Source of the DNA: Pelagibacterium sp. 26DY04
GTDB taxonomy: Bacteria > Pseudomonadota > Alphaproteobacteria > Rhizobiales > Devosiaceae
NCBI RefSeq assembly: GCF_031202305.1
Contig: NZ_CP101731.1
Span: forward strand, 434,001 to 498,000
Length of the DNA stretch: 64,000 nucleotides
Direction of reading: 5' to 3'
Part shown: piece after piece, positions 1-8,419 of the stretch
Layout of the letters: each line of letters starts with the position of its first letter
Position numbering within the stretch: the stretch's first letter is position 1
The notes under the pieces: model-generated
Told to the model about the DNA's origin: nothing
The model's input: only the letters and a program-made list of their open reading frames with translations
The model's database searches: none
Program-made: the position numbers and the translations under genes

Positions 1-692
1 GCGATCTGGTAGCGGCGCTCTTCGTTCTGGAGGTCGCGCAGCTTTTCGTCGCGCGCCATTTCCAGCCGGGCGCGATCGGCCGGGGTGCCTTCGGTGAAGG
101 CGGTGAGCGCCTCGGAGGCTTTATTGAGCTCGAATTTGCGCTGCTCGAGCTGCTTGTCGGCGATCTCGAGCACTTCGAGCGCCATCACTTCGGCTTGCTT
201 GAGGGCGCCGCGGAAATCGCGATAGGCCTCGAGGATGGTGTGCTCGCGGTCGATCTGGTCCTTGGTGTCCTTGGACACATCGAGATAGGTGTCGCGAATC
301 TTGTCGAAGCGCGAAGCGATGTCGCCGCGCGAGACCTTCATCCACACGTTCGAAGCGCGCTCGAGCATGTCGAGCTTGCCGTCTTCGAGCTGGTCGACCA
401 TGCCCTTGGCATCGTCGCGGATCGAGTTGAACGACTTGGTGATGTCCTCGTAGCGCTCGCCCACGTTCATGGCGGCGACCTGGGTGCGGACCACTTCGTT
501 GAAGGCGCTCGCCTGGGTGAGGACGCGGCCGATCAGCACCACTTTGGTGTCATCGAGATGAGTGATCTCCGAGAGCAGGCCGGTAATCGGCGCTTCCTGC
601 GGCTGATCCTCGGGCCATAGCCCCATTTCCCGGATCGCAGTGACCGCACGGTCGAGATAAGCGAGCGGCTTTTCCATCACTTCGGTTGCCAT
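1..692 (-). CDS. Coiled-coil protein of unknown function, 3' end outside window
   Basis: An uninterrupted minus-strand frame starts at an ATG (complement of 690-692) and runs off the left edge, giving 230 residues. The start follows a GGGACGACGAC stretch that can serve as a ribosome binding site. The protein has no signal peptide and is mostly charged helix (for example DKIRDTYLDVSKDTKDQ and KQLEQRKFELNKASEAL), so long coiled coils are likely. I recall similar proteins in Rhizobiales being labelled 'cell surface protein' and lying near tellurite-resistance-like genes, but the absence of a signal sequence argues for a cytoplasmic location. Function unknown. Confidence 0.75.
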   Translation of the reverse strand, partial: MATEVMEKPLAYLDRAVTAIREMGLWPEDQPQEAPITGLLSEITHLDDTKVVLIGRVLTQASAFNEVVRTQVAAMNVGERYEDITKSFNSIRDDAKGMVDQLEDGKLDMLERASNVWMKVSRGDIASRFDKIRDTYLDVSKDTKDQIDREHTILEAYRDFRGALKQAEVMALEVLEIADKQLEQRKFELNKASEALTAFTEGTPADRARLEMARDEKLRDLQNEERRYQI

Positions 693-849
693 TTGTCGTC
701 GTCCCTGTTGTAACCCTCGGCAGATGTGGTGCCATGATTCCGCCCGCCAAGGGATAAGACAATTGTGCAAGCATCAGAGGCGTTTGTTTTCTCGCAACTG
801 GTGCCAAAAAGCCGCATAGTGATGGTTCGGAACGAATTGCGAGGCTGGC

Positions 850-1311
850 GTGGATTTCGGGGGACGATATAGGGTCGCGGCCGGCCGCGACGCGGTCTGG
901 ACTGCGCTCAACGATACCGAAATTCTGGCGGCCTGCATTCCGGGCTGCAAGCGCATCGACTGGGTGAGCGAAAGCGCGCTCGAACTGGAAGTGGCGGTCA
1001 ATCTCGGCGTTGCGCACCCCACCTTCAAGGGGGATCTGTTGCTCTCCGATGTCTTGCCGGCCCACCGCTACACACTGACCGGACAGGGCAGGGGCGGGCT
1101 GCTCGGCAAGGCGCAGGCTTCCGCCGATATTAGTCTTGCCGATCTGGGAAGCGACACGCTTTTGAGCTTTAAGGCGACTGGTGGTGCCTCGGGGCAGATG
1201 ATGAAGCTGGGCAGGGCGCTGATCGGCAGTTCGGCCCAGAAGATCATCGATGGATTCTTCGAACGCTTCGGGGAAGCCATGGGGGCTGAAGTCACCCCGA
1301 TCGAAGGCTAG
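850..1311 (+). CDS. CoxG-like SRPBCC family protein
   Basis: This 153-residue protein resembles the CoxG (carbon monoxide dehydrogenase subunit G) family of the START-like SRPBCC fold. It opens with the family pattern of a short strand, then VWTALNDTEILAACIPGCK, and ends in the usual C-terminal helix (SSAQKIIDGFFERFGEAM). CoxG-type proteins bind hydrophobic or quinone-like ligands, and some attach CO dehydrogenase to the membrane. No molybdenum hydroxylase genes lie next to it here, so a role in CO oxidation is not supported. GTG at 850 is the likely start; the ribosome binding site is weak. It stands alone, ahead of the nucleoside operon. Confidence 0.85.
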   Translation: MDFGGRYRVAAGRDAVWTALNDTEILAACIPGCKRIDWVSESALELEVAVNLGVAHPTFKGDLLLSDVLPAHRYTLTGQGRGGLLGKAQASADISLADLGSDTLLSFKATGGASGQMMKLGRALIGSSAQKIIDGFFERFGEAMGAEVTPIEG

Positions 1312-1349
1312 AGCGCGCGCCAACGCCCCGGTTTACCGCAATCCCAAGA

Positions 1350-1373
1350 TTTTTTGCCCAACTGGTCAAAAAA
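1350..1373. promoter_or_regulatory. Imperfect palindrome upstream of the nucleoside operon
   Basis: TTTTTTG-C-CC and GG-T-CAAAAAA face each other across AACT, with one mismatched pair. The site lies 117 bp before the first gene of the nucleoside uptake and catabolism operon, in a 178-bp gap that must hold its promoter. A repressor operator is a reasonable inference; no regulator gene lies beside it. A TTGACT at 1380-1385 could be a -35 box but has no well-spaced -10. Confidence 0.35.
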
Positions 1374-1489
1374 CCGAAATTGACTATTGCGTCCGCCAGT
1401 TTTGCGCGATTGTATCTGGACTTATCGTGCGTGGAAACGACCGGCTGCTGCCGGCGTCCTTCTTCAGCCCGTCAATAGGGAGCATCATC

Positions 1490-2497
1490 ATGTCAAAAAC
1501 AAAATCGACCGGCCTGGCCGCCTTCGCCGGTATCGCCCTGGCCACCCTTATGGCCGGCACCGCGTTGGCCGATGCCGCGCTGGTCTATGACGGCGGCGGC
1601 AAGTTCGACGCCTCGTTCAACGAATCCGCCTATAACGGCGCCCAGCGCTGGGCCGACGAAACCGGCGGCGCTTATCAGGATCTCGAAATTTCCGGCGACG
1701 CCCAGCGCGAACAGGCCATCCGCCAGTTCGCAGCGCGCGGCAACAATCCCATCATCCTGCCGGGCTTTTCCTGGGAAACCGCGCTGCGTGCCGTCGCCCC
1801 GGACTTCCCCGACACCTCGTTCCTGATCATCGATACGGTGGTGGACGATCTGCCCAACGTCCGCTCGGTCGTCTTCAAGGAACATGAGGGCTCGTTCCTG
1901 GTCGGCGCCCTTGCTGCCATGGCCACGGAATCGGGCACCATCGGCTTCGTGCCCGCCTTCGACTTCTCGCTGCTCCTGGCCTTCGGGTGCGGCTATAAGC
2001 AGGGCGCGGCCCATATCAATCCCGACATCGAAGTGCTCGAAACCGCCATCGGCACAGGCTTTGACGCCTTCAACAACCCCGGTGGCGGCACCGAGGTGGC
2101 GCGCAGCCAGATCGACCGCGGCGCGGATGTGATCTATCACGCCGCCGGCGGCGCCGGTGTCGGCGTGCTGCAGGCTGCCGCCGACGCGGGTGTCTATGGC
2201 ATCGGCGTGGACTCCAACCAGAACCACCTGCACCCCGGCTCGGTGCTGACCTCGATGGTCAAGCGCGTCGATGTGGCCGTCTACAATGCGCTGCAGGATT
2301 TCGCCAATGACGAATGGACCAGCGACGTGCAGGTGCTCGGCTTGGCCGAAGAGGGCGTGGGCGCCGCATTCGATGAGCACAATGCCGAACTGATCAGTGA
2401 CGAAATGCGTTCGACCGTCGAGGACATCACCGCGCAGATCATCGCCGGCGATATCGTCGTTCACGACTACCGCAGCGACGAATCCTGCCCGGTCTGA
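1490..2497 (+). CDS. BMP family ABC transporter substrate-binding protein (nucleoside uptake)
   Basis: A 335-residue periplasmic binding protein of the BMP/PnrA family, which binds purine or pyrimidine nucleosides for ABC import. ATG 1490 follows an AATAGGGAG ribosome binding site. A signal peptide (residues 1-27, ending GTALA) precedes the mature start DAALVYDGGGKFDASFNESA, which carries the typical BMP beginning (D-G-G-x-x-D-x-S-F-N). It is first in a row with a two-domain ATPase and two permeases, followed without gaps by nucleoside-degrading enzymes; this neighbourhood is the main reason to assign nucleosides as substrate. The exact substrate range cannot be read from the sequence. Confidence 0.92.
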   Translation: MSKTKSTGLAAFAGIALATLMAGTALADAALVYDGGGKFDASFNESAYNGAQRWADETGGAYQDLEISGDAQREQAIRQFAARGNNPIILPGFSWETALRAVAPDFPDTSFLIIDTVVDDLPNVRSVVFKEHEGSFLVGALAAMATESGTIGFVPAFDFSLLLAFGCGYKQGAAHINPDIEVLETAIGTGFDAFNNPGGGTEVARSQIDRGADVIYHAAGGAGVGVLQAAADAGVYGIGVDSNQNHLHPGSVLTSMVKRVDVAVYNALQDFANDEWTSDVQVLGLAEEGVGAAFDEHNAELISDEMRSTVEDITAQIIAGDIVVHDYRSDESCPV

Positions 2498-2526
2498 TGC
2501 TCCCTCGGTAAGGGAAGGGTCCGGGA

Positions 2527-4116
2527 ATGGACACACCGAACGAAAATCTCCAGCGGCCGGATCCGGCCGCTGGTGCCCCGCTGGCGATCGAGCTTAAAAA
2601 GATCAACAAGCGGTTCGGCCCGGTACACGCCAACAAGGATATCGACCTAGCCGTCAAGCGCGGCTCGGTACACGGCATCGTCGGCGAAAACGGAGCCGGA
2701 AAATCGACGCTGATGTCGATCCTTTACGGCTTCTATCACGCCGACAGCGGCGAGATCCTGGTCAACGGCAGGCACGCGACCATTCACAATTCCTCCGATG
2801 CGCTGCATCTGGGCATCGGCATGGTGCACCAGCATTTCATGCTGGTCGACAATTTCACCGTCATCGAGAACGTGATCCTTGGGGCCGAGGATTCCGCGCT
2901 GCTCAGGCCCAGCGTCGACAAGGCGCGGCGCGAGCTGCAGCGCCTTGCAGACGATTACGGTCTCAACGTTCCCGTCGATGCGCTGATCGAGGACCTGTCG
3001 GTCGGCCAGCAGCAGCGCGTGGAGATCTTGAAGGCGCTCTATCGCGGCGCCGACACGCTGATCTTGGACGAGCCCACGGGCGTTCTGACGCCCGCCGAGG
3101 CCGATCACCTGTTCGAGGTGCTGAAGATCCTGCGTGACGAGGGCAAGACGATCATTCTGATCACCCACAAGCTGCGCGAGATCATGGCGATCACCGACAT
3201 GGTTTCGGTAATGCGGCAGGGGCAGATGGTTGAAACGCTCGCCACCAGTTCCACGACGCCCGAACAGCTCGCCGAACTGATGGTCGGCCGGCGCGTGCTG
3301 CTGCGTGTCCACAAGGAGGCGGCCCATCCGGGCGACGTGCTGCTCGAAGTCAACGATCTGGTGGTGGCCGACGATGCCGGCACGGAACGGCTGAAGGGTG
3401 TTTCGCTGCAGGTTCGGGCAGGCGAGATCCTGGGCGTCGCCGGTGTGGCCGGCAACGGCCAATCCGAACTCCTCGAGGCCCTGTCCGGCATGCGTGTCGC
3501 CAGGTCGGGCACCATCCGGCTCAACGGCGAGGACGTGACCGCGGCCAATGAAGACAGCGCGGCCATCCTGCGCCGCAATGGGCTCGCCCACGTTCCCGAG
3601 GACCGCATCCGCATGGGGCTGGTCACCAATTTCTTCGAGTGGGAAAACGCCATCCTCGGCTATCACGAAAAGTACGGCAGCGGACTGATGCTCGACGTCA
3701 AGGCCGCCAAGGCCGAGGCGCAGCGCCATATCGAAAAGTTCGACATCCGTCCGGCCAACACCGATCTCAAGACCGCCAATTTCTCCGGCGGCAATCAGCA
3801 GAAAATCGTTCTGGCTCGCGAAATGGAGCGCGACCCCGACGTGCTGATCGTCGGCCAGCCGACGCGCGGCGTCGATATCGGGGCCATCGAATTCATCCAC
3901 AACCAGATCATCAAGATGCGTGACGCGGGCAAGGCGATCCTGCTCGTTTCGGTCGAGCTCGACGAAATCCGCTCGCTGTCCGACCGGATCGTTGTGCTCT
4001 TCGACGGCCATATCGTCGGGCAAGCAGATCCGGCGACGGCGGACGAAGGCGAGCTGGGCCTGCTCATGGCCGGTGTCAAGGCCGGCGACGCGCGTACGGC
4101 GGAGGCAATCCGATGA
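2527..4116 (+). CDS. Nucleoside ABC transporter ATP-binding protein (two ABC domains)
   Basis: A 529-residue protein with two tandem ABC ATPase domains, the arrangement used by ribose and BMP-type nucleoside importers (RbsA/NupO-like). The first domain has Walker A GENGAGKST near residue 58, signature LSVGQQQRVEILKAL and Walker B LILDEPT. The second has a degenerate Walker A (GVAGNGQSE), signature FSGGNQQKIVLAREM and an altered Walker B (VLIVGQPTRGVD), as is common in this family, where the second site is catalytically weak. It starts 29 bp after the binding protein gene, and its stop overlaps the first permease start (ATGA). Confidence 0.95.
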   Translation: MDTPNENLQRPDPAAGAPLAIELKKINKRFGPVHANKDIDLAVKRGSVHGIVGENGAGKSTLMSILYGFYHADSGEILVNGRHATIHNSSDALHLGIGMVHQHFMLVDNFTVIENVILGAEDSALLRPSVDKARRELQRLADDYGLNVPVDALIEDLSVGQQQRVEILKALYRGADTLILDEPTGVLTPAEADHLFEVLKILRDEGKTIILITHKLREIMAITDMVSVMRQGQMVETLATSSTTPEQLAELMVGRRVLLRVHKEAAHPGDVLLEVNDLVVADDAGTERLKGVSLQVRAGEILGVAGVAGNGQSELLEALSGMRVARSGTIRLNGEDVTAANEDSAAILRRNGLAHVPEDRIRMGLVTNFFEWENAILGYHEKYGSGLMLDVKAAKAEAQRHIEKFDIRPANTDLKTANFSGGNQQKIVLAREMERDPDVLIVGQPTRGVDIGAIEFIHNQIIKMRDAGKAILLVSVELDEIRSLSDRIVVLFDGHIVGQADPATADEGELGLLMAGVKAGDARTAEAIR

Positions 4117-5234
4117 GCGGTACCATGCCCTTGCCCCGCTGGGTCGATGTCATTCTCCTGCCGGTGCTCAACGTTACGCTGGCCTTCATCATCGGCGGCA
4201 TCGTGGTGCTGGCCGTGGGTGAAAATCCGATCGAAGCCGTGCGTATCATGCTCTATGGCGCTTTCGGTTATGGCTATGGTTTCGGCTTTACCCTCTATTA
4301 CACCACCAATTTCATCTTCGCCGGCCTCGCGGTGGCGGTCGCCTATCACGGCGGGCTGTTCAATATCGGCGGGGAGGGGCAAGCCTATGTGGGCGGGCTC
4401 GGGGCCATCCTCGTAGCGCTCGCCGTGGGCGGGCTGCACTGGGCCTTGGCTCTGCCGCTGATCATGATCGCGGCCGCGCTCTTTGCCGGCACCTGGGCGT
4501 TCATTCCGGGATGGCTGCAGGCACGGCGCGGGTCCCATGTGGTGATCACCACGATCATGATGAACTTCATCGCCACCTCGATGATGAGCTACATCATCTC
4601 GCGGATATTGAAGCCCGAGAACGTCAATTCCGACGAGAGCGCGCGCATTGCCGAGGTCACCCGGGTGCCGTTCCTGTCCGAGTGGATCCCGTTCCTCAAC
4701 AACACGCCGGTCAACATCTCCCTGTTCATCGCCCTCCTGGCGCTGGTGGGGGTCTATGTCCTCATCTGGCACACCAAATTCGGCTACGAGCTGCGCACCA
4801 TGGGCCATAACGGGGTGGCGGCGCGCTATGCGGGCATGTCCAACGCCCGGCTGATCATGGTGACCATGGCCATCTCCGGTGCGCTGGTGGGCATGGTGGC
4901 GGTCAACGACACCGCAGGCGCTCATGGACGCCTGTTGCTGGGCTATGTGGCGGGCACGGGGTTCGTGGGGATCGCCGTGGCCTTCATGGGCAAGGCGCAT
5001 CCGATCGGTGTGGGGCTTTCGGCGCTGCTGTTCGGCGTGCTTTATCAGGGCGGGCAGGAGCTGGCCTTCACCATGCCCGCCATCACCCGCGAGATGATCG
5101 TGACCATCCAGGCCCTGGTGATCCTTTTCACCGGCGCGATGAGCAACATGCTGCGCCGCCCGGTCGAGTTCGCCTTCATGGCGGCCCGATCGCGGCGCGA
5201 GCCCGACCGCGTGGCTCAGGAGAAGGAGGCCTAA
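4113..5234 (+). CDS. Nucleoside ABC transporter permease 1
   Basis: A 373-residue inner-membrane permease of the BPD_transp_2 family (RbsC/NupP-like), with about eight to ten hydrophobic segments. The motif GGLFNIGGEGQAYVGG, near residue 85, is the conserved family sequence that contacts the ATPase and pore. It starts at the ATGA overlap with the ATPase gene and ends 3 bp before the second permease. It should pair with that permease to form the heterodimeric channel of the importer. Confidence 0.94.
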   Translation: MSGTMPLPRWVDVILLPVLNVTLAFIIGGIVVLAVGENPIEAVRIMLYGAFGYGYGFGFTLYYTTNFIFAGLAVAVAYHGGLFNIGGEGQAYVGGLGAILVALAVGGLHWALALPLIMIAAALFAGTWAFIPGWLQARRGSHVVITTIMMNFIATSMMSYIISRILKPENVNSDESARIAEVTRVPFLSEWIPFLNNTPVNISLFIALLALVGVYVLIWHTKFGYELRTMGHNGVAARYAGMSNARLIMVTMAISGALVGMVAVNDTAGAHGRLLLGYVAGTGFVGIAVAFMGKAHPIGVGLSALLFGVLYQGGQELAFTMPAITREMIVTIQALVILFTGAMSNMLRRPVEFAFMAARSRREPDRVAQEKEA

Positions 5235-5237
5235 GGC

Positions 5238-6200
5238 ATGGAAGACCTGATCTCCGTTCTCATTACCACGATCCGGGTTTCGACCCCGCTGATCCTCGCC
5301 TGCCTTGCAGGGCTCTATTCGGAGCGCTCGGGCATCGTCGATATCGGGCTCGAAGGCAAGCTTTTGGGCTCGGCCTTCGGCGCGGCGGTTGTCGCGGCCT
5401 TGACCGGCAATGCCTGGCTCGGGCTTCTGGCCGGAGTTGGCGTGTCGCTGGTGTTTTCGGCCATTCACGGACTGGCCTCGATCAATTTCCGCGGCAACCA
5501 GATCATTTCCGGCGTGGCGCTCAATTTCCTGGCATCCGGTCTCACGGTGTTTCTGGGTGGGGCCTGGTTCGGGCGAGGCGGCAACACGCCGCCATTGTCC
5601 GGGGACGCGCGCTTCTACGGCATTCAATTGCCGTTCGCTCAGGAGTTGGCCGGTGTGCCGGTGATCGGCCCGATTTATTCGGGGCTGCTCTCGGGGCATT
5701 CGATCCTCACCTATATCGCCTTTCTCGCCGTGCCGGTCACGGCCTGGGTGCTCTGGCGCACCCGGTTCGGCCTGCGCCTGCGGGCGGTGGGCGAAAACCC
5801 CAAGGCCCTCGATACCGCCGGCATGTCGGTGAGCTGGCTGCGCTACAAGGCGCTCGCCATCACCGCCGTTCTGGTGGGCATGGGCGGAGCCTATCTCTCC
5901 ACGGCCCAGGCAGCGAGCTTTTCGCGCGAGATGAGTTCGGGGCGCGGCTATATCGCATTGGCGGCGCTGATCTTTGCCAAATGGAAGCCCTATCCGGCCT
6001 TGGGCGCGTGCCTGTTGTTCGGGTTCCTCGAAGCGCTGCAATACCGGCTGCAGGGGGTGCGATTGCCGGTGATCGGAGAGGTGCCGACCCAGGCCATGCA
6101 GGCGCTGCCCTATGTGCTCACCATATTGCTGCTCGCCGGGTTCGTGGGCCGCGCCATCGCGCCCAAGGCTTCGGGCCAGCCTTACGTCAAGGAGCGGTGA
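5238..6200 (+). CDS. Nucleoside ABC transporter permease 2
   Basis: A 320-residue hydrophobic permease, the shorter partner in BMP-type nucleoside importers (NupQ-like). The segment GIVDIGLEGKLLGSAFGA corresponds to the conserved family motif seen in permease 1. Its stop codon overlaps the start of the cytidine deaminase gene (TGATG), so uptake and the first catabolic step are translationally coupled. Confidence 0.94.
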   Translation: MEDLISVLITTIRVSTPLILACLAGLYSERSGIVDIGLEGKLLGSAFGAAVVAALTGNAWLGLLAGVGVSLVFSAIHGLASINFRGNQIISGVALNFLASGLTVFLGGAWFGRGGNTPPLSGDARFYGIQLPFAQELAGVPVIGPIYSGLLSGHSILTYIAFLAVPVTAWVLWRTRFGLRLRAVGENPKALDTAGMSVSWLRYKALAITAVLVGMGGAYLSTAQAASFSREMSSGRGYIALAALIFAKWKPYPALGACLLFGFLEALQYRLQGVRLPVIGEVPTQAMQALPYVLTILLLAGFVGRAIAPKASGQPYVKER

Positions 6201-6613
6201 TGGTGCAGCTTTCGAGCGACGACCAGACGCTGTTCGATGCCGCCGAGGCCGTCCGCGCCAAGGCCTATGCGCCCTATTCGGGGTTCTCGGTCGGCGCCGC
6301 GATTCTGGCTGACGATGGCAAGATCTATGCCGGCTGCAATGTGGAGAACGCCGCCTACCCGGTCGGCAATTGCGCCGAGCCCTCGGCCATTGCCGCTATG
6401 CTGGCCGGCGGCGGCAAGCGCATCGAGAAGATTTTCGTCACGGGACCGGGTGCAAGCCCCGTCACCCCCTGCGGTGGCTGCCGCCAGCGTATCCGCGAAT
6501 TCGCCTCGGCCGAGACCCCGATCATCTGTCTCGGTGTCGAGGGCGAGCCGCTTCATACGACACTGGGCGAATTGCTGCCCCATTCTTTCGGCCCTGAATT
6601 TTTGGGCCGCTAA
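6200..6613 (+). CDS. cdd: Cytidine deaminase
   Basis: This 137-residue enzyme converts cytidine and deoxycytidine to uridine and deoxyuridine. The zinc and catalytic motifs of the homotetrameric class are present: NVENAAYPVGNCAEPSA (ligand Cys and proton-shuttle Glu in CAE) and TPCGGCRQ (two more Cys ligands). ATG 6200 overlaps the stop of the preceding permease and has GGAGCG just upstream. A longer upstream reading in this frame exists but lies inside the permease gene. Uridine made here can feed the phosphorylases later in the operon. Confidence 0.94.
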   Translation: MVQLSSDDQTLFDAAEAVRAKAYAPYSGFSVGAAILADDGKIYAGCNVENAAYPVGNCAEPSAIAAMLAGGGKRIEKIFVTGPGASPVTPCGGCRQRIREFASAETPIICLGVEGEPLHTTLGELLPHSFGPEFLGR

Positions 6614-6627
6614 ACAGGCGTACGCAC

Positions 6628-7422
6628 ATGGCCGAGGCAATTAAAACCATCCGCAACCTTGCGGGCAACGAGACCGTGGACGCAGCGCTGATCCTGGGCT
6701 CGGGCCTGTCGGAAATCGGCGATCTGCTCGCCGACAAGGTCACGATCCCTTTTGCCGAGCTCGAGGGGTTTCCCCAGGGCGGCGTATCGGGACACGGCAA
6801 GGAGCTGCTGGTGGGCACCATGGCCGGCAAGCGGTTGGCGATCCTCACCGGCCGGCAGCACTATTACGAGCACGGCGACGCCGCGGCCATGCGTCCGGCA
6901 CTCGAGACCCTGGGCGAACTCGGCGTCAAAACCCTGCTGCTGACCAATTCCGCCGGCTCGCTCGACAATGACGTTGTGCCCGGCAACCTGATGCTGCTTG
7001 CCGATCACATCAATTACGCCGGCGCCAATCCGCTGATCGGCGAGCCGACCGACGCCCGGTTCGTCAACATGGTCGATGCCTACGACCCCGAGCTGCGCGC
7101 CGCCACCCATGCGGTGGCCGCCCGCCTCGAAATCGCCCTCAAGGAAGGCGTCTATATGTGGTATTCTGGGCCGAGCTTCGAAACGCCGGCTGAAATCCGC
7201 ATGGCTGTGACGCTGGGCGCCAACGCAGTGGGCATGTCCACAGTGCCCGAGGTGATCCTGGGGCGGTTTTTCGGGATGCGGGTTTGGGCCTGCTCCTCGA
7301 TCACCAATATGGGGGCGGGAATGGCACGAGAGACCATCTCGCACACCCAAACCAAGGAAGTTGCCAAACTGGGGGCCGAAAAACTCAAGCGCCTGATCCC
7401 GGCGCTGATGGAGGAGATATGA
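6628..7422 (+). CDS. Purine-nucleoside phosphorylase
   Basis: A 264-residue trimeric-type (PNP/MTAP family 2) phosphorylase that splits purine (deoxy)nucleosides with phosphate into base and (deoxy)ribose-1-phosphate. Family motifs include LILGSGLSEIGD (phosphate loop), GRQHYYEHGD, TNSAGSLDNDVVPGNLML, SGPSFETPAEIRM and GMSTVPEVI. It lies 14 bp after cdd and its stop overlaps deoC (ATGA). PunA or DeoD would both be defensible labels; the sequence type is that of PunA/XapA rather than the hexameric DeoD. Confidence 0.93.
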   Translation: MAEAIKTIRNLAGNETVDAALILGSGLSEIGDLLADKVTIPFAELEGFPQGGVSGHGKELLVGTMAGKRLAILTGRQHYYEHGDAAAMRPALETLGELGVKTLLLTNSAGSLDNDVVPGNLMLLADHINYAGANPLIGEPTDARFVNMVDAYDPELRAATHAVAARLEIALKEGVYMWYSGPSFETPAEIRMAVTLGANAVGMSTVPEVILGRFFGMRVWACSSITNMGAGMARETISHTQTKEVAKLGAEKLKRLIPALMEEI

Positions 7423-8408
7423 GTCTCAAGGTCGTCGGCAATCAGGCGCCGGGCATCAGCCACAAGCGCAATCCCGGCTTCCCGCTCGATCTCGACTGGG
7501 TGGGGCGGGTGCGGATGAACCGCTCGGCGCTCGAACGCCGTGCCTCGACCATCGGTGCCCGCCGCACGGTCAAGAAGGAATATCAGCTCGCCTGGCTTTT
7601 GAAGGCCGTGTCGCTGATGGATCTGACCACGCTCAATTCCGACGACACGCCCGGTCGCGTCGAACGGCTCTGCGCCAAGGCGCGCAACCCGATCCGCGCC
7701 GATCTCGTCGAGGCCATGGGCGTCAAGCATCTGGGCATCACGCCTGCGGCGGTTTGCGTCTACCACAATTTCGTCGCGACAGCGGTGAAGGCGCTGGAGG
7801 GGACCAATATCCCCGTGGCTGCCGTCTCGACAGCCTTCCCGCATGGTTTGACGCCGCTCAAAATCCGTCTCGCCGAGATCGAGGCTTCGGTCGAGGACGG
7901 GGCCAGGGAAATCGACATCGTCATCGAGCGCGGCATGGTGCTGGAAGGCGACTGGCAGGGGCTCTACGACCAGGTGAAAGCCATGCGCGCCGCCTGTGGC
8001 GATGCCCACATCAAGACCATCCTCGGCACCGGCGAGTTGGCGACGCTCACCAACATCGCCAAGGCCTCCCTGGTCTGCATGCTGGCCGGTGCCGATTTCA
8101 TCAAGACCTCGACCGGCAAGGAAAAGACCAACGCGACGCTGCCGACATCGCTCGCCATGATCCGCATGATCCGCTGGTTCTTTGAGGAGACCGGCATCGA
8201 GATCGGCTATAAGCCCGCCGGCGGCATCGCCAAGGCCAAGGACGCGCTGACCTACCTTGCGCTGATGAAGGAGGAATTGGGCGCGCACTGGTTGCAGCCG
8301 CACCTCTTCCGCTTCGGCGCTTCTTCGCTTTTGACCGACATCGAGCGCCAGATCGAACACGGCGTCACCGGCCATTACGCCGCCGATTACCGCTTCGCGA
8401 TGGCCTGA
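7419..8408 (+). CDS. deoC: Deoxyribose-phosphate aldolase
   Basis: A 329-residue class I aldolase that cleaves 2-deoxyribose-5-phosphate to glyceraldehyde-3-phosphate and acetaldehyde. The Schiff-base lysine lies in ADFIKTSTGKEK and the second essential lysine in IGYKPAGGIAKAKDA. It is longer than the 220-260 residue enzymes, with about 60 extra N-terminal residues, as in the long DeoC group related to animal DERA. ATG 7419 overlaps the preceding stop and has GGAGGAG a few bases upstream. The acetaldehyde it makes is the likely substrate of the next gene's product. Confidence 0.95.
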   Translation: MSLKVVGNQAPGISHKRNPGFPLDLDWVGRVRMNRSALERRASTIGARRTVKKEYQLAWLLKAVSLMDLTTLNSDDTPGRVERLCAKARNPIRADLVEAMGVKHLGITPAAVCVYHNFVATAVKALEGTNIPVAAVSTAFPHGLTPLKIRLAEIEASVEDGAREIDIVIERGMVLEGDWQGLYDQVKAMRAACGDAHIKTILGTGELATLTNIAKASLVCMLAGADFIKTSTGKEKTNATLPTSLAMIRMIRWFFEETGIEIGYKPAGGIAKAKDALTYLALMKEELGAHWLQPHLFRFGASSLLTDIERQIEHGVTGHYAADYRFAMA

Positions 8409-8419
8409 GGGATTTTGAA

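Noticed and set aside
3795..6041. Long minus-strand open frame of about 748 codons opposite the transporter genes
   Set aside because: It is the high-GC shadow of three well-supported plus-strand genes, rich in His, Arg and Gly, with no recognisable domain.
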